Shown in pieces: positions 52,061-61,052 of a stretch of 64,000 nt of DNA. The DNA comes from Parahaliea mediterranea (lineage in GTDB: Bacteria > Pseudomonadota > Gammaproteobacteria > Pseudomonadales > Halieaceae). The notes under the pieces are model-generated. The model worked only from the letters and a program-made list of their open reading frames with translations. It was not told the DNA's origin and made no database searches. The stretch spans positions 1-64,000 of the forward strand of contig NZ_JAFKCZ010000004.1 of assembly GCF_017255185.1 (NCBI RefSeq). Direction: 5' to 3'. Numbering within the stretch: position 1 is the stretch's first letter; each line of letters begins with the position of its first letter. The position numbers and the translations under genes are program-made.

Positions 52061-52837
52061 CTAGGTAGTGGTGGTAAACAGTCGCACCAGGCCCACCAGG
52101 CTGACGCTCAACAATCCCGCGCCCAGTACCCGGAAAAACACCCGGGTGTCGGCGCGCAGGGTGTAGTCGTGAAAGCGCAGGCCCAGCACGTGGCCGATCG
52201 CGGCGCAGGGCAGCAGCCACAGGTGGTGCCGCCACTGCAGGTCGGTGCCGGTCCAGGCGAAGGCGGCCAGTTTGATGGCCACCAGTACAAACCACAGCAC
52301 GAACAGGGTGTCGCGCAGCTGGTGCCTTTGCACCCGGCTGGCCGCCACCGGCACCACCAGGGGCGCGGCGATCAGTGAGGTGCCGCTGACGTAGCCGCCC
52401 AGCAGCAGGAACAGCGTGTCCATCGCGCGGTTCTTGCTCTTGAAGGGGCGGTCCAGCAGGTAGCTCACGGCGTAGGCGGCCACCACGATGAAGATAAAGC
52501 CGCTCACCACCGCGGTGGGCAGGGTCAGCACTCCCGCCACGCCGATCAGCTTGGGCACGATCATCAGCAGCAGCGCATGGCGCAGGAAGGGCCAGTTGAC
52601 GGTGCCCTCTTCGGGCTTGCCGGAGTGCCGGAAATGGGCCTGGGTGATGGTGAGGCCGGAGAAAACCAGCAGGTGCACCGCGATGATCGGCAGGTACACC
52701 AGCGGCGCGTTGTGGACCATCAACAGGAAGGGCAGGGTCAGTACCGCGCCGCCGAATCCCAGGCCGGAACGCACAAAGCCGCTCCACACAAACAGGCAGG
52801 CAATGGCCACGTATTGCCAGGTGGCGAGGTCCGCCAT
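52061..52837 (-). CDS. TauE/SafE-family permease
   Basis: A 258-residue inner-membrane protein with seven to eight helices in the TauE/SafE arrangement. The N-terminal FVRSGLGFGGAVLTLPFLLM segment and the middle GGYVSGTSLIAAPLVVPVAA segment are the two conserved half-repeats. Members export or import small sulfonates, sulfite or related anions; the substrate here is unknown. The start at 52837 gives the normal N-terminus; the frame runs further upstream without family features. It is convergent with the LuxR-type gene (21 bases apart). Confidence 0.88.
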   Translation of the reverse strand: MADLATWQYVAIACLFVWSGFVRSGLGFGGAVLTLPFLLMVHNAPLVYLPIIAVHLLVFSGLTITQAHFRHSGKPEEGTVNWPFLRHALLLMIVPKLIGVAGVLTLPTAVVSGFIFIVVAAYAVSYLLDRPFKSKNRAMDTLFLLLGGYVSGTSLIAAPLVVPVAASRVQRHQLRDTLFVLWFVLVAIKLAAFAWTGTDLQWRHHLWLLPCAAIGHVLGLRFHDYTLRADTRVFFRVLGAGLLSVSLVGLVRLFTTTT

Positions 52838-52931
52838 GGTGGGCACTCCTTTCGACGCCGCTGCCGGTCCGCCCCTCGGGTGGCCACAGTGGTCAAAAGG
52901 GGGAGAGTCTACTACCGCCGCGCCGCGCGGG

Positions 52932-53525
52932 CTATTCCATCTCCAGCGAGCGCTGCCCCGTGCCGGAGGGGGTGCCGCGCTGCTCGAGGCCGGCGTTGCC
53001 GGCATCGGGGGCGTGTGGCGTGTTGAGTGTTTGCGGCAGCGGCTTGAACAGACTGGCGCCCCAGGTGTGCTGTGGCATGGGCTGCACCAGGTCGTCCACA
53101 TCGATGATATCGGCGATGCCGACCGAGGGCTGGATGGCGCGGCCGCTGCCGCGCCGGTCATCCCAGCGCTTGAAGCGCGCGGCCGCCAGCCGGTGCTCGC
53201 GATCGAAGGCGAGCACCAGGAACTCCCCGCTGACCCGGGCGCCGCCCCAGTCCAGGGACAGGAAGTCCACGCCCAGCGCACCCAGGCTGAGGCCGAGGGT
53301 GTTCTCGCGTATCCGCCAGTATTCCCAGGCCATCAGGTAGCCCAGCTCCGAGCCGCTGATGCGTTGCGGAGGCCCCAGGGCGAGCAACACCTCCGCGATC
53401 GGCGTGCCGCGGTGGAGGTCGTTCCCGGATGTCTCCAGCGGGGAGCCCAGCTCGTAGTGCCACTGGGTGCAGCCCTGCAGCAGTGCCAGCAGCAGGGCGC
53501 CGAGCAGGCTAGCTGTCCTGGTCAT
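52932..53525 (-). CDS. Lipoprotein with SmpA/OmlA-like N-terminal module
   Basis: A 197-residue predicted lipoprotein: signal MTRTASLLGALLLALLQGC with acylated Cys19, then a GTPIAEVLLALGPPQRISGS segment like the BLIP/SmpA-OmlA turn. The rest is unrecognised, with an acidic IADIIDVDDLVQPMP part and a low-complexity C-terminus. Its 5' end overlaps the preceding SmpA-like gene by 17 bases. The two form a small operon of related lipoproteins, probably from a duplication. Confidence 0.75.
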   Translation of the reverse strand: MTRTASLLGALLLALLQGCTQWHYELGSPLETSGNDLHRGTPIAEVLLALGPPQRISGSELGYLMAWEYWRIRENTLGLSLGALGVDFLSLDWGGARVSGEFLVLAFDREHRLAAARFKRWDDRRGSGRAIQPSVGIADIIDVDDLVQPMPQHTWGASLFKPLPQTLNTPHAPDAGNAGLEQRGTPSGTGQRSLEME

Positions 53526-53865
53526 GGATTTTGGTGGCGAATTCCGTCAGGCGGTCGTTGTCGTCGAAGATAAATACCGCGCGGTCGTAGCGGGTGTCGA
53601 TGGCAAAACGGTTGTAGGCGATCAGGATCAGGCCCTCGCCCTCGGCCCGCTCGAACAGGTAGTACAGCACGGTTTCACCGCCCAGGGCGATGAGCTGGGA
53701 GGGCGGGCCGAGCTGCCGCAGCACCTGGGCGCGGGTGGTCTCGCCGACGACAAAACCGGACATGGCGGGGGTGTCCCAGGTCACGTCGACGCCGCGCTGG
53801 CTCTCGTACTGTGCGCAGGCGGTAAGCAGGCAGGCCAGCAGGCTGGCGATCAAAAGGCGTGGCAT
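53509..53865 (-). CDS. SmpA/OmlA-like lipoprotein
   Basis: A 118-residue lipoprotein: signal MPRLLIASLLACLLTAC with acylated Cys17. The SmpA/OmlA-like fold follows, with the VGETTRAQVLRQLGPPSQL turn, GETVLYYLFERAEG and a final strand pair ending in FIFDDNDRLTEF. This fold occurs in BamE, but the distinctive BamE residues are absent, so it should not be called BamE. It is the first of two overlapping lipoprotein genes. Confidence 0.82.
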   Translation of the reverse strand: MPRLLIASLLACLLTACAQYESQRGVDVTWDTPAMSGFVVGETTRAQVLRQLGPPSQLIALGGETVLYYLFERAEGEGLILIAYNRFAIDTRYDRAVFIFDDNDRLTEFATKIHDQDS

Positions 53866-54121
53866 GTTCGTCTCCAGGTTGCGGTGAACCGCGTCAGGGC
53901 CCCATGTTGAGGCTTGGCGGTTTGCGGTGTCCAGCGTTGTAGGCCAGCCACCTACACTACGGCCGTTGCGATGAATTGGACCAGGCCTCGCGGCCCGGGT
54001 CCGGGAATACCGTGTTGAGCTTCGAAGTCCACCCGGATGGCCCCGGAGGTCGCTGCCGGCGTGGCCCGCGGGCGCTATCCTTGAGGTGTCTAATAATCGA
54101 TAAACCAGGAGGAAGGTTGCG

Positions 54122-54556
54122 ATGCCCGCTTCACCCGCGATTCCCGAGAGCCACCGCCCGATTCTTGAGACGGCGGTAATTGCCTATGTGAGCACGATTC
54201 GAGCCAGGGACCAGCTGATTTCCACCAACCCGGTGAGTTTTGACTGGGATGGCGAAGCCCTTCGTTTCAGCACGCTGAAAAGCCGCATGAAATACCGGAA
54301 CATGAAAGCGGACCCACGGTTGACGGTGTGTGTCATGGACCCGGTGGCGCCTACCCGCTATATCGAAATACGTGGCCGGGCGCTGCTCGAGGATGATCCG
54401 GGCGGTTCCCTGAACCAGAAAATCTTCCGCAAGAACATGGGGCGCGATTTCGACCTCGACGAGCCCGGTGCCGAGCGGGTTATGGTGACGCTGGTGGCGG
54501 AGCAGGTGTCCACGCCCCTGCTGTACGGCGGCAAACTCGACCACCTCGGTTCCTGA
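54122..54556 (+). CDS. PPOX-class flavin/F420-type oxidoreductase
   Basis: A 144-residue split-barrel protein of the pyridoxamine-phosphate-oxidase-like superfamily. It shows FSTLKSRMKYRNMKADPRLTV in parts (cofactor phosphate-binding RxKxxN region at about 56-63), VMDPVAPTRYIEIRGRALLE, and a C-terminal RVMVTLVAEQVST strand. This is the F420/FMN-dependent subgroup layout. The substrate is unknown. AGGAGGAAGG at 54107-54116 precedes the ATG. Confidence 0.85.
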   Translation: MPASPAIPESHRPILETAVIAYVSTIRARDQLISTNPVSFDWDGEALRFSTLKSRMKYRNMKADPRLTVCVMDPVAPTRYIEIRGRALLEDDPGGSLNQKIFRKNMGRDFDLDEPGAERVMVTLVAEQVSTPLLYGGKLDHLGS

Positions 54557-54747
54557 GTCGGCGGGGCCGCGGCCGGCGCGCCAGGCGTGGCTCCCGGGCC
54601 GCCTTGTCGCCGCCGATTTGCCCGCGTGGGTATACCATCGTAAACGCGCGCGATGAATTCGTCCCCGGCGGGATGGCAGCCGCGCCCGCGGCTGCTATAC
54701 AGCACATTCACCTCGATCCCCCCATTGTAGAATCAGGAGTGAATAAC

Positions 54748-55167
54748 ATGGACAAGGACACCCCGGCGATCCGCGCCCACAAAGCCTCCATCGCCAATGC
54801 CATGGCCGGTAACAAGGAAGACTGGCTGGCCCTGTTCGCCGATGACGCGGTGGTGCACGACCCGGTGGGCAAGTCGCCGCACGACCCGAACGGCGAGGGT
54901 TTTCGCGGCAAGGAACGCATCTCCGAGTTCTGGGACATGATGATTGGCCCCGGCAATCTCACCATCATCCCCCACAAACGCTACCCCTGTGGCGAGGACG
55001 TGGTGGCGGTGGCGATGACCGCGGCCAACAATATCGAGGGTCTCAAGACCTACATCGAAATGATCGCCACCTACGAGGTGAACCCGCACGGCAAGCTCCA
55101 GAGCCTCAAGGTGTATTGGGACGTGGACGCCCTGGTGGACCAGCTGCCCGCGGACCTGGCCGGTTGA
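54748..55167 (+). CDS. SnoaL/NTF2-like protein
   Basis: A 139-residue cone-fold protein. The helical start MDKDTPAIRAHKASIANAMA is followed by the typical DWLALFADDAVVHDPVG segment, GFRGKERISEFWDMMI, and a strand end LKVYWDVDALV. AGGAGT eight bases before ATG 54748 decides the start. Members are isomerases, cyclases or binding proteins of small hydrophobic molecules such as steroids and polyketides; the catalytic pair cannot be assigned with certainty. Confidence 0.85.
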   Translation: MDKDTPAIRAHKASIANAMAGNKEDWLALFADDAVVHDPVGKSPHDPNGEGFRGKERISEFWDMMIGPGNLTIIPHKRYPCGEDVVAVAMTAANNIEGLKTYIEMIATYEVNPHGKLQSLKVYWDVDALVDQLPADLAG

Positions 55168-55344
55168 GTCCGCGGCCCCGGCATTGCCGGGGGTGCTTCC
55201 CCGTCCCCGCCGCCCTCCGGGGGCGGGCCGCGGGCGCCCCCGCCGGGGCGAAACTGGGAAATTTGTCACACTATCGACGCGGTGCTTCAGCCGGTGGGTG
55301 GGGGTGGTGATAAACTGATTGCTTTCCGGCGTCCTGGGGCAGCC

Positions 55345-57246
55345 GTGATTCGCTCAAGTTTATCGACGTGGCCGCCGCGGCTGGCCCTGGTACTTTTCCT
55401 GGCCGCTCCCCTGGCCGGGCTGGCCCTGCCCGCGCGGGGCGAACCCGCCGCCGACCTGACCCGGGCCCTGCACGAGCTGCAGGAGCTGATCTGGCGCGAC
55501 CCCTGGACCGCGCGGGAGCATCTCAATGCGCTGCGCCCCGAGGTGGCCCGGGCGGAGGCCCGGATACAGGCGCTCTATTACCAGCGCCTTGCCTTTGCCC
55601 TGATGAACCTCTATGTCGGGGATGAATTCGAGCGCGCCGTCGAGGCCGGCCTCGCGTCGCTCACGCCGGGCGCGCCGGCGGAAACCCGCTTGTTCCTGGA
55701 GCTGTTCGACGGCATTCGCGCGCGCCGTGCCGGCGATTACGCGCGCGCCCGGCAGCGGATGGAGCAGGTCGTGGAGGAGGCCCGGACGCGGGGTCTCGAA
55801 TTTCTCGCCGTGTTCGCGATGGCGGAACTGGGCTTCACCCGCAGCGTGGCCGGCGACAACGAGCTGGCCCTGACCGAGCTGCAGCGGGCCTATGCCATGG
55901 CGGTGGCGCGGCGCGATGATTTTCTGATCGCCTTCGTCAACGAGAGTTTCGGCGCGTTCTACGGTTACATCAACGCCTACGACGAGTCCATCGCGCACTA
56001 CCAGAAAGCCCTCGATACCTATGACGAGCTGGGCTACACGGTGTACGAAGCCGAGGCGACCTACGGCTTCGCCATTTCCTACCGCTATGCCCGGCGCTGG
56101 GAGGCGGCGCTGGCCAGCTTCCGCCGCTACCGCGAACTCACCGAGGGCGGCAGCAGCGACCACGGCAGGTTCATGGCTCACTACGGCCTGGGCATGACCT
56201 ACGCCGAAATGGACGATTGCGCCAGCGCGTTGCCCAATATCGGCCTCGCTCTCGGTACCGAGGGACCGCTGGATTTCAAGGCCGAACTCTACAAACGCCA
56301 GGCCGTCTGCCTCGCCGGCCGGGGTGACGCCGCGGGCGCGCGCGGGGCCATCGCCGCCGCCCGGAACATCTTCGACCAGTTCACTGAACTGGAGGGCACG
56401 CGCTGGGTGCTCGAGGTCGACAAGGCCCTGGCGCAGGTGGAGGCCCGCCTGGGTGACAGCACCCGCGCCTTCGCGCTGTTGCTGGCCTACCACGAGGACA
56501 TGCTGGCGCTGGAGCGTAAAAATGCCTCCGAGCGCCTGATGACCCTGCGCCTGGACCTGGAAAACGCGCGCAAGGACCACGAGATCGAATTGCTCCGGGA
56601 GCAGGCCAGGGTCGACGCCCTCGAATTGGAGCAGCAGCGGCGCGACAACCGCGCGCAACGCCTGACCACGGCTTCCTGGATTGGCGCGACCTGCATCGTG
56701 GTGGGCTTTTTGGCCTACCAGCTGCGCAACACCCGCCGCTTCCGCGACCTGTCCAGTCGCGACGAACTCACCGGCCTGTACAACCGCCGCTTTATCTTCA
56801 ATCACCTGGAAAAGCTCACCCGCGACCTGCCCGAGGATCGCGGCGAACTGTCCATCGTGTTGATCGATGTGGATGACTTCAAGGGTATCAATGACCGCTA
56901 CGGCCATCCCGCCGGTGACTGCATCCTCGAAACCATGGCCGAACTCGGGCGGGGGCAGCTCCGCCCCGGCGACGAGATGGCCCGCGTCGGCGGCGAGGAG
57001 TTTCTCTGCATACTGCCCCGCACCCCGGTGGCGCAGGCGCGGGCGGTGGCCGGGCGGCTCCTGGACAGCATTCGCCAGCACCGCTTTATCCTTCCGGACG
57101 GGACCCCGCTGCAGGTGACAGTGAGTATCGGGTTGGCCGCCTTCGGCCCGGGTTGCCGCGACGCCGACAGCCTCTACGCCGCCGCGGACCACGCCATGTA
57201 CCGCGCCAAGTCGGCGGGTAAGGACCGTTTGACGACCGCGAGCTGA
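55345..57246 (+). CDS. Diguanylate cyclase with periplasmic TPR sensor
   Basis: Makes cyclic di-GMP. The 633 residues from GTG 55345 have a signal/anchor segment (LALVLFLAAPLAGLALPA), helical TPR-like repeats at about 40-360, a coiled coil (about 380-440), a membrane helix at about 443-464, and a C-terminal GGDEF domain. The active-site motif is GGEEF at about 549-553, and the inhibitory I-site RPGD sits five residues upstream, so product inhibition is expected. The TPR sensor is outside the membrane. The start codon is uncertain; upstream frame is open to 55282. Confidence 0.92.
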   Translation: MIRSSLSTWPPRLALVLFLAAPLAGLALPARGEPAADLTRALHELQELIWRDPWTAREHLNALRPEVARAEARIQALYYQRLAFALMNLYVGDEFERAVEAGLASLTPGAPAETRLFLELFDGIRARRAGDYARARQRMEQVVEEARTRGLEFLAVFAMAELGFTRSVAGDNELALTELQRAYAMAVARRDDFLIAFVNESFGAFYGYINAYDESIAHYQKALDTYDELGYTVYEAEATYGFAISYRYARRWEAALASFRRYRELTEGGSSDHGRFMAHYGLGMTYAEMDDCASALPNIGLALGTEGPLDFKAELYKRQAVCLAGRGDAAGARGAIAAARNIFDQFTELEGTRWVLEVDKALAQVEARLGDSTRAFALLLAYHEDMLALERKNASERLMTLRLDLENARKDHEIELLREQARVDALELEQQRRDNRAQRLTTASWIGATCIVVGFLAYQLRNTRRFRDLSSRDELTGLYNRRFIFNHLEKLTRDLPEDRGELSIVLIDVDDFKGINDRYGHPAGDCILETMAELGRGQLRPGDEMARVGGEEFLCILPRTPVAQARAVAGRLLDSIRQHRFILPDGTPLQVTVSIGLAAFGPGCRDADSLYAAADHAMYRAKSAGKDRLTTAS

Positions 57247-57332
57247 TAGCCCCGCTGCTCCGTTGACGCCCCTGTATTTGTCACCTGGATCGCTTACCAT
57301 GTGGGCGTTTGGGGATGCGCGAGGGGGCGAGA

Positions 57333-58046
57333 GTGAGGGCTACCACTGGGCTGTCCGGGTTTGCCGGTAGACGCCGGGCCGCGCGCTTGTTGCTGCCCGG
57401 CCTGTTCCTGCTGTTGTCCGCCTGCGGCCACTACGACATCAAGAACCTGGCCAAGTCGGATATCGACCTGGTGGCGGACGAGGTGATCGTGGAGACGCGC
57501 AGCCTGGTGCGGGACCTCACCATCAAGCTCTACAAGCGCAATCCGGCGGAGCTGCGCAAGGTGCCGGGGCAGACCATCGAGGGGCGGCTGGCGATCCTGC
57601 GGGAGAACCGGCGCGAGTTATTGTTCGCCGAGTTGCAGGGGCGCCAGGGGATCAATGCCATGGACCTGGCCTTCGACCCCGTTTACCAGGGCGACCGGGT
57701 TTTCGCCCTGGTGGCCGGGCTGGCCGACATGCTGCGCCAGTCCTACGGCTACAAGCCCGAGATGTTCATGGTCGACCAGCTCAACGCCGAGGCCCTGGCC
57801 ACCAGCGCGCGCAATATCGAGGTCCTGGTGTGGAAGCTGAAGCAGTCGCGACGCGCCGACGGGCGGCCCTACCTGATTACCCACGAGCGCGGCGGGGTGG
57901 TGGACAACCTCAGTTTCGAGCGCCTGTTCGGCAAGCTGATCGCCCTGCAGGACCTGCTGGCCCGGGTGGCGGCGGATGCCGACGACCGGCTGATCACCAC
58001 CGCCGTGCACACCGCCTCCACCGTGTTTATCCCCCTGCCGATCTAG
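57333..58046 (+). CDS. Lipoprotein of unknown function
   Basis: A 237-residue predicted lipoprotein. GTG 57333 follows GAGGGGG. An arginine-rich start (GFAGRRRAARL) precedes a hydrophobic stretch and lipobox LSAC near residue 31. The mature part is helical and charged (IDLVADEVIVETRSLVRDLT, LNAEALATSARNIEVLVWKL), with a central YQGDRVFALVAGLADMLRQS stretch. I recognise it only as the kind of conserved proteobacterial lipoprotein without a named function. It is next to the diguanylate cyclase on the same strand, with a 86-base gap. Confidence 0.75.
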   Translation: MRATTGLSGFAGRRRAARLLLPGLFLLLSACGHYDIKNLAKSDIDLVADEVIVETRSLVRDLTIKLYKRNPAELRKVPGQTIEGRLAILRENRRELLFAELQGRQGINAMDLAFDPVYQGDRVFALVAGLADMLRQSYGYKPEMFMVDQLNAEALATSARNIEVLVWKLKQSRRADGRPYLITHERGGVVDNLSFERLFGKLIALQDLLARVAADADDRLITTAVHTASTVFIPLPI

Positions 58047-58065
58047 CTCCGGCGGCCCGGGCCGG

Positions 58066-59358
58066 TCACTGGCGCGCGGCGTAGTCCATGGCGAAGCCGA
58101 CCAGGGCGCGCACGCCGACAATCAGGGCATCCTCCCGGGCGTCGAACATCGGCGAGTGATTGGAGGGACGCTCCGCCCGCGGCACCGCGGGGTCTCCCAC
58201 GCCCAGGTGCAGGAACAGGCCCGGGATATGCTGCTCGAAGTAGCCGAAGTCCTCGGCGCCGGTGATGGCGTGGCCTTCGCGGACCTTGCCCTCGCCGGCG
58301 GCCCACTCGAAGGTGGGCATCATGCGCCCCAGCAGCTGCGGGTCGTTGGTGGTGACCGGGGCCGCGGCGCTGATGTCGACCTCGGCGGTGGCGCCGTTGG
58401 CGCTGGCGATATCCGCCACCGTCTGGCGCAGCTTGGCGTGCAGGTCGTCGCGCACGCCCATATCGAAGGTGCGGATGGTGCCGGACATACTCACCGTGTC
58501 GGGGATGATATTGCCGCGTACCCCGCCGTGGATGCTGCCGATGGTGATGACCGCCGGCCCGCGGGTGATATCCAGGTGGCGGCCGGGAATGCCCTGCAGG
58601 GCGGTGGCGATTTGCGCCGCGGTGTAGATGGGGTCCACCCCCAGCCAGGGCGACGAGCCGTGGGTCTGGCGGCCGGTTACGGTGATTTCCAGGGTGTCCG
58701 CCGCGGCCATGAAACCGCCTGCACGATAGGTCAGGGTGCCCGCGTCGTCGGGCCAGGCGTGCAGGCCGATAATGGCCTCCGGCGCGTCGTCGCCGCGCAG
58801 CAGGCCCTCGGCGATCATCATCGCCGCGCCGCCGTCCTCGCCCGCGGGCGGGCCCTCCTCGGCCGGCTGGAACACGAACTTGACGGTGCCGGCCAGCTGC
58901 TCGCGGTTATCGGCCAGCACCTGCGCCGCGCCCATCAGCATGGCGATATGGGTGTCGTGGCCGCAGGCGTGCATCACCGGGACCTCCTCGCCCTTGTACT
59001 CGCCGGTGGCCTCGGAGGCGAAGGGCAGGCCGGTGCGCTCCTGCACCGGCAGCGCGTCCATGTCCGCCCGCAGGGCGATCACCGGACCCGGTTTGCCGCC
59101 CACCAGGGTGCCGACCACGCCGGTGTGGGCGACACCGGTCTGCACGCTGTCCAGGTCCAGGGTGCGCAGGAAGGCGGCGATCTTTTCAGAGGTGTCGAAC
59201 TCCCGGTTGGACAGCTCAGGGTGCTGGTGGAAGTCCCTTCGCCAGGCGATCACTTTCGACTCGACGGCGGCAATATCGTCCGCCAGGGCGGCGGCGGGCG
59301 GTGCCGCGCCCGCCTGGGTGGAAAACAGGGCAATAGCGGCGATCAGGGCAAGGCGCAT
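58066..59358 (-). CDS. M20-family amidohydrolase, exported
   Basis: A 430-residue metallo-amidohydrolase of the IAA-amino-acid/hippurate hydrolase group. The signal peptide is MRLALIAAIALFSTQAGA. The metal-binding elements are HACGHDTHIAMLMG (about 132-145), RADMDALPV upstream (about 97-105), and PAEEGPPAGEDGGA (about 168-181). A dimerisation domain is inserted at about 215-330, and ITGAEDFGYF is near 375. It would cleave N-acyl amino acids outside the cytoplasm. It is convergent with the lipoprotein gene. Confidence 0.93.
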   Translation of the reverse strand: MRLALIAAIALFSTQAGAAPPAAALADDIAAVESKVIAWRRDFHQHPELSNREFDTSEKIAAFLRTLDLDSVQTGVAHTGVVGTLVGGKPGPVIALRADMDALPVQERTGLPFASEATGEYKGEEVPVMHACGHDTHIAMLMGAAQVLADNREQLAGTVKFVFQPAEEGPPAGEDGGAAMMIAEGLLRGDDAPEAIIGLHAWPDDAGTLTYRAGGFMAAADTLEITVTGRQTHGSSPWLGVDPIYTAAQIATALQGIPGRHLDITRGPAVITIGSIHGGVRGNIIPDTVSMSGTIRTFDMGVRDDLHAKLRQTVADIASANGATAEVDISAAAPVTTNDPQLLGRMMPTFEWAAGEGKVREGHAITGAEDFGYFEQHIPGLFLHLGVGDPAVPRAERPSNHSPMFDAREDALIVGVRALVGFAMDYAARQ

Positions 59359-59384
59359 GGTCCGTGGCTCCGTTGGCTGTTGAT

Positions 59385-59819
59385 TCAGGGTTCGCGATGA
59401 AAGTGCGCGCGGAATTCCGCCGGCACCGGAATCACCGCGCTGCGTTCGTAGTCGAAGAACAGCATGGTGGTCACCACCCGGGCGACCTCCTGTCCGCTGT
59501 CCAGCTTACTGATCCGGTAGCGCAACTGGAAGCTTTTGTCCTCGAAGTGGTCGGCGCCGAGTTCGACGCTCAGCTGGTCGCCGTGGTGGGCCTCGGCGAG
59601 GTAGGCGATTTCCGAATGGGCCATGATCAGGCCGGCGTCCTCGAAGGCGATGGCGTGGCGGTGTCCCAGGTGCTTGATGAAACGCAGCTGGGCCTCGAGG
59701 GCGATGGGCAGCACCCGGTCCGAGCCCAGGTGGTTGGCGTTGTTGACGTCGCTGTAGAGCACCACGTAGTCGGTACGGAAAACAAAGGTGTCGGGCAGGT
59801 CGATGATTTTTCGGGGCAT
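59385..59819 (-). CDS. Acyl-CoA thioesterase, hotdog fold
   Basis: A 144-residue hotdog-fold protein. VVLYSDVNNANHLGSDRVLP (about 20-39) matches the YgbC/4-hydroxybenzoyl-CoA thioesterase N-terminal segment, in which the active Asp is often the D of YSDV-NxxxH. LAEAHHGDQLSVEL and RVVTTMLFFDYERS follow. The start at ATG 59819 (MPRKIIDLP) is chosen over 59861 because the extra residues are not part of the fold. A thioesterase acting on acyl-CoA fits the neighbouring redox genes of lipid or terpenoid catabolism. Confidence 0.85.
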   Translation of the reverse strand: MPRKIIDLPDTFVFRTDYVVLYSDVNNANHLGSDRVLPIALEAQLRFIKHLGHRHAIAFEDAGLIMAHSEIAYLAEAHHGDQLSVELGADHFEDKSFQLRYRISKLDSGQEVARVVTTMLFFDYERSAVIPVPAEFRAHFHREP

Positions 59820-59964
59820 GAACGGGCTCTGCAAGTTCGCGCGGGCTCGGCAACGTGGCAACGGGCACGTAACGCCGCATAAGGGACCGGCAGAGTCGCA
59901 GAGACCCGGGCGCGGGTCAACCGTCCGCCGCCGTCGAACCGCGCTATCCCGGGGTGGCGGGGTT

Positions 59965-60834
59965 TCAGCGGAAGTGGCGAATCACAGTCTCGGCGTAGCG
60001 CTCCATCGCCCGCTGCTTGTCCGCCAGGGAGGAGCGCTTGCCCAGGGTGAAGGCGAAGGGCGCGTTGAGCGCCCCGGTCATGCCCTGTTCACCCAGTTCC
60101 TGGAGCTGGCCCACACCGGGCTCCGCCTTGAGGCCGATCAGCGTTTCAAAGCCCGCCCAGTCGCGCCCGGCCGCGGCGCGCAGGGATTTCAGTCGCGCGA
60201 GGATATCGGGCACCTCCTGTGGCAGGTTGCCGGCGCCGATCCAGCCGTCGCAGCGCTGCGCCGCCCGCCGCAGGGCGGCGGGGTTGTCGCCGCCCGCGAA
60301 GATGGGCACGCGCGATGGCGGGGCCGGTTCGATACACAGGCGCGGGAAGTCGTAGAATTCGCCGTGGTACTCCACCATTCCGCCGTCCCACAGGCTTTGC
60401 ATGATCTCGATCATCTCGTCCATGCGCCTGCCGCGGGCGCGAAAGGGCACGCCGTAAATATCGAACTCGTCCGCCATCCAGCCGGCGCCGATGCCCAGGG
60501 CGAAGCGCTCGCCGCTGAGCAGCGACAGCGCGCCGCAGGCCTTGGCCACCTCGAAGGGATTGCGCAGCGGCAGCACATACACGGCGGTGGAAAAGCGCAG
60601 GCGGGTGGTGGCCGCGGCCATGAAGGCGATACTGACCCAGCAGTCGGGGTAGGGGTCGCCGGCGTCCATGGGCGGCTTGCCGTCGGGCGCGTAGGGGTAG
60701 GGGGCGCGCACGGTTTCGGGGTAGACCGCGTGGTCCACGCTGAGTATGCCGTCGAAGCCCAGTTCCTCCGCAAAACGGGCCACCGGCACCAGTTGGTCCG
60801 GTTCCACCCAGGCCACGGGTTGCCAGAATTCCAT
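59965..60834 (-). CDS. LLM-class F420-type oxidoreductase
   Basis: A 289-residue luciferase-like TIM-barrel monooxygenase/reductase. ARFAEELGFDGILSVDHAVY (about 20-39), GALSLLSGERFALGIGAGW (about 107-125), and FDIYGVPFRARGRRMDEMIEIMQ-type helices are those of the TIGR03619-like group. Whether it uses F420 or FMN cannot be decided from the sequence. ATG 60834 gives the clean start MEFWQPVAW. It faces the old yellow enzyme gene from the opposite strand. Confidence 0.9.
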   Translation of the reverse strand: MEFWQPVAWVEPDQLVPVARFAEELGFDGILSVDHAVYPETVRAPYPYAPDGKPPMDAGDPYPDCWVSIAFMAAATTRLRFSTAVYVLPLRNPFEVAKACGALSLLSGERFALGIGAGWMADEFDIYGVPFRARGRRMDEMIEIMQSLWDGGMVEYHGEFYDFPRLCIEPAPPSRVPIFAGGDNPAALRRAAQRCDGWIGAGNLPQEVPDILARLKSLRAAAGRDWAGFETLIGLKAEPGVGQLQELGEQGMTGALNAPFAFTLGKRSSLADKQRAMERYAETVIRHFR

Positions 60835-61052
60835 ATCCCCTCCAGTCACCCTGTTCGGTTTGGCGCAGCATAGGCCCCGCAGCGGCGATTGGGTACCGCA
60901 TGAGGCCGCCCGGACGCGAGGTTCGTACCCCCGATTATATAGTTGAACCGGGGTTGTCTATTGCCGGCCCCGGGCCGCGAAACAGGCGATGCCACCGGGG
61001 ATGTTGGCTACCATGCCGGTCAAAACACCAGTGCTGTCACGGGATCCGCCGC

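Noticed and set aside
53509-53865. bamE (SmpA) identity of the 118-residue lipoprotein
   Set aside because: The fold matches SmpA/OmlA, but the characteristic BamE residues and genomic context (next to fur or recN) are missing.
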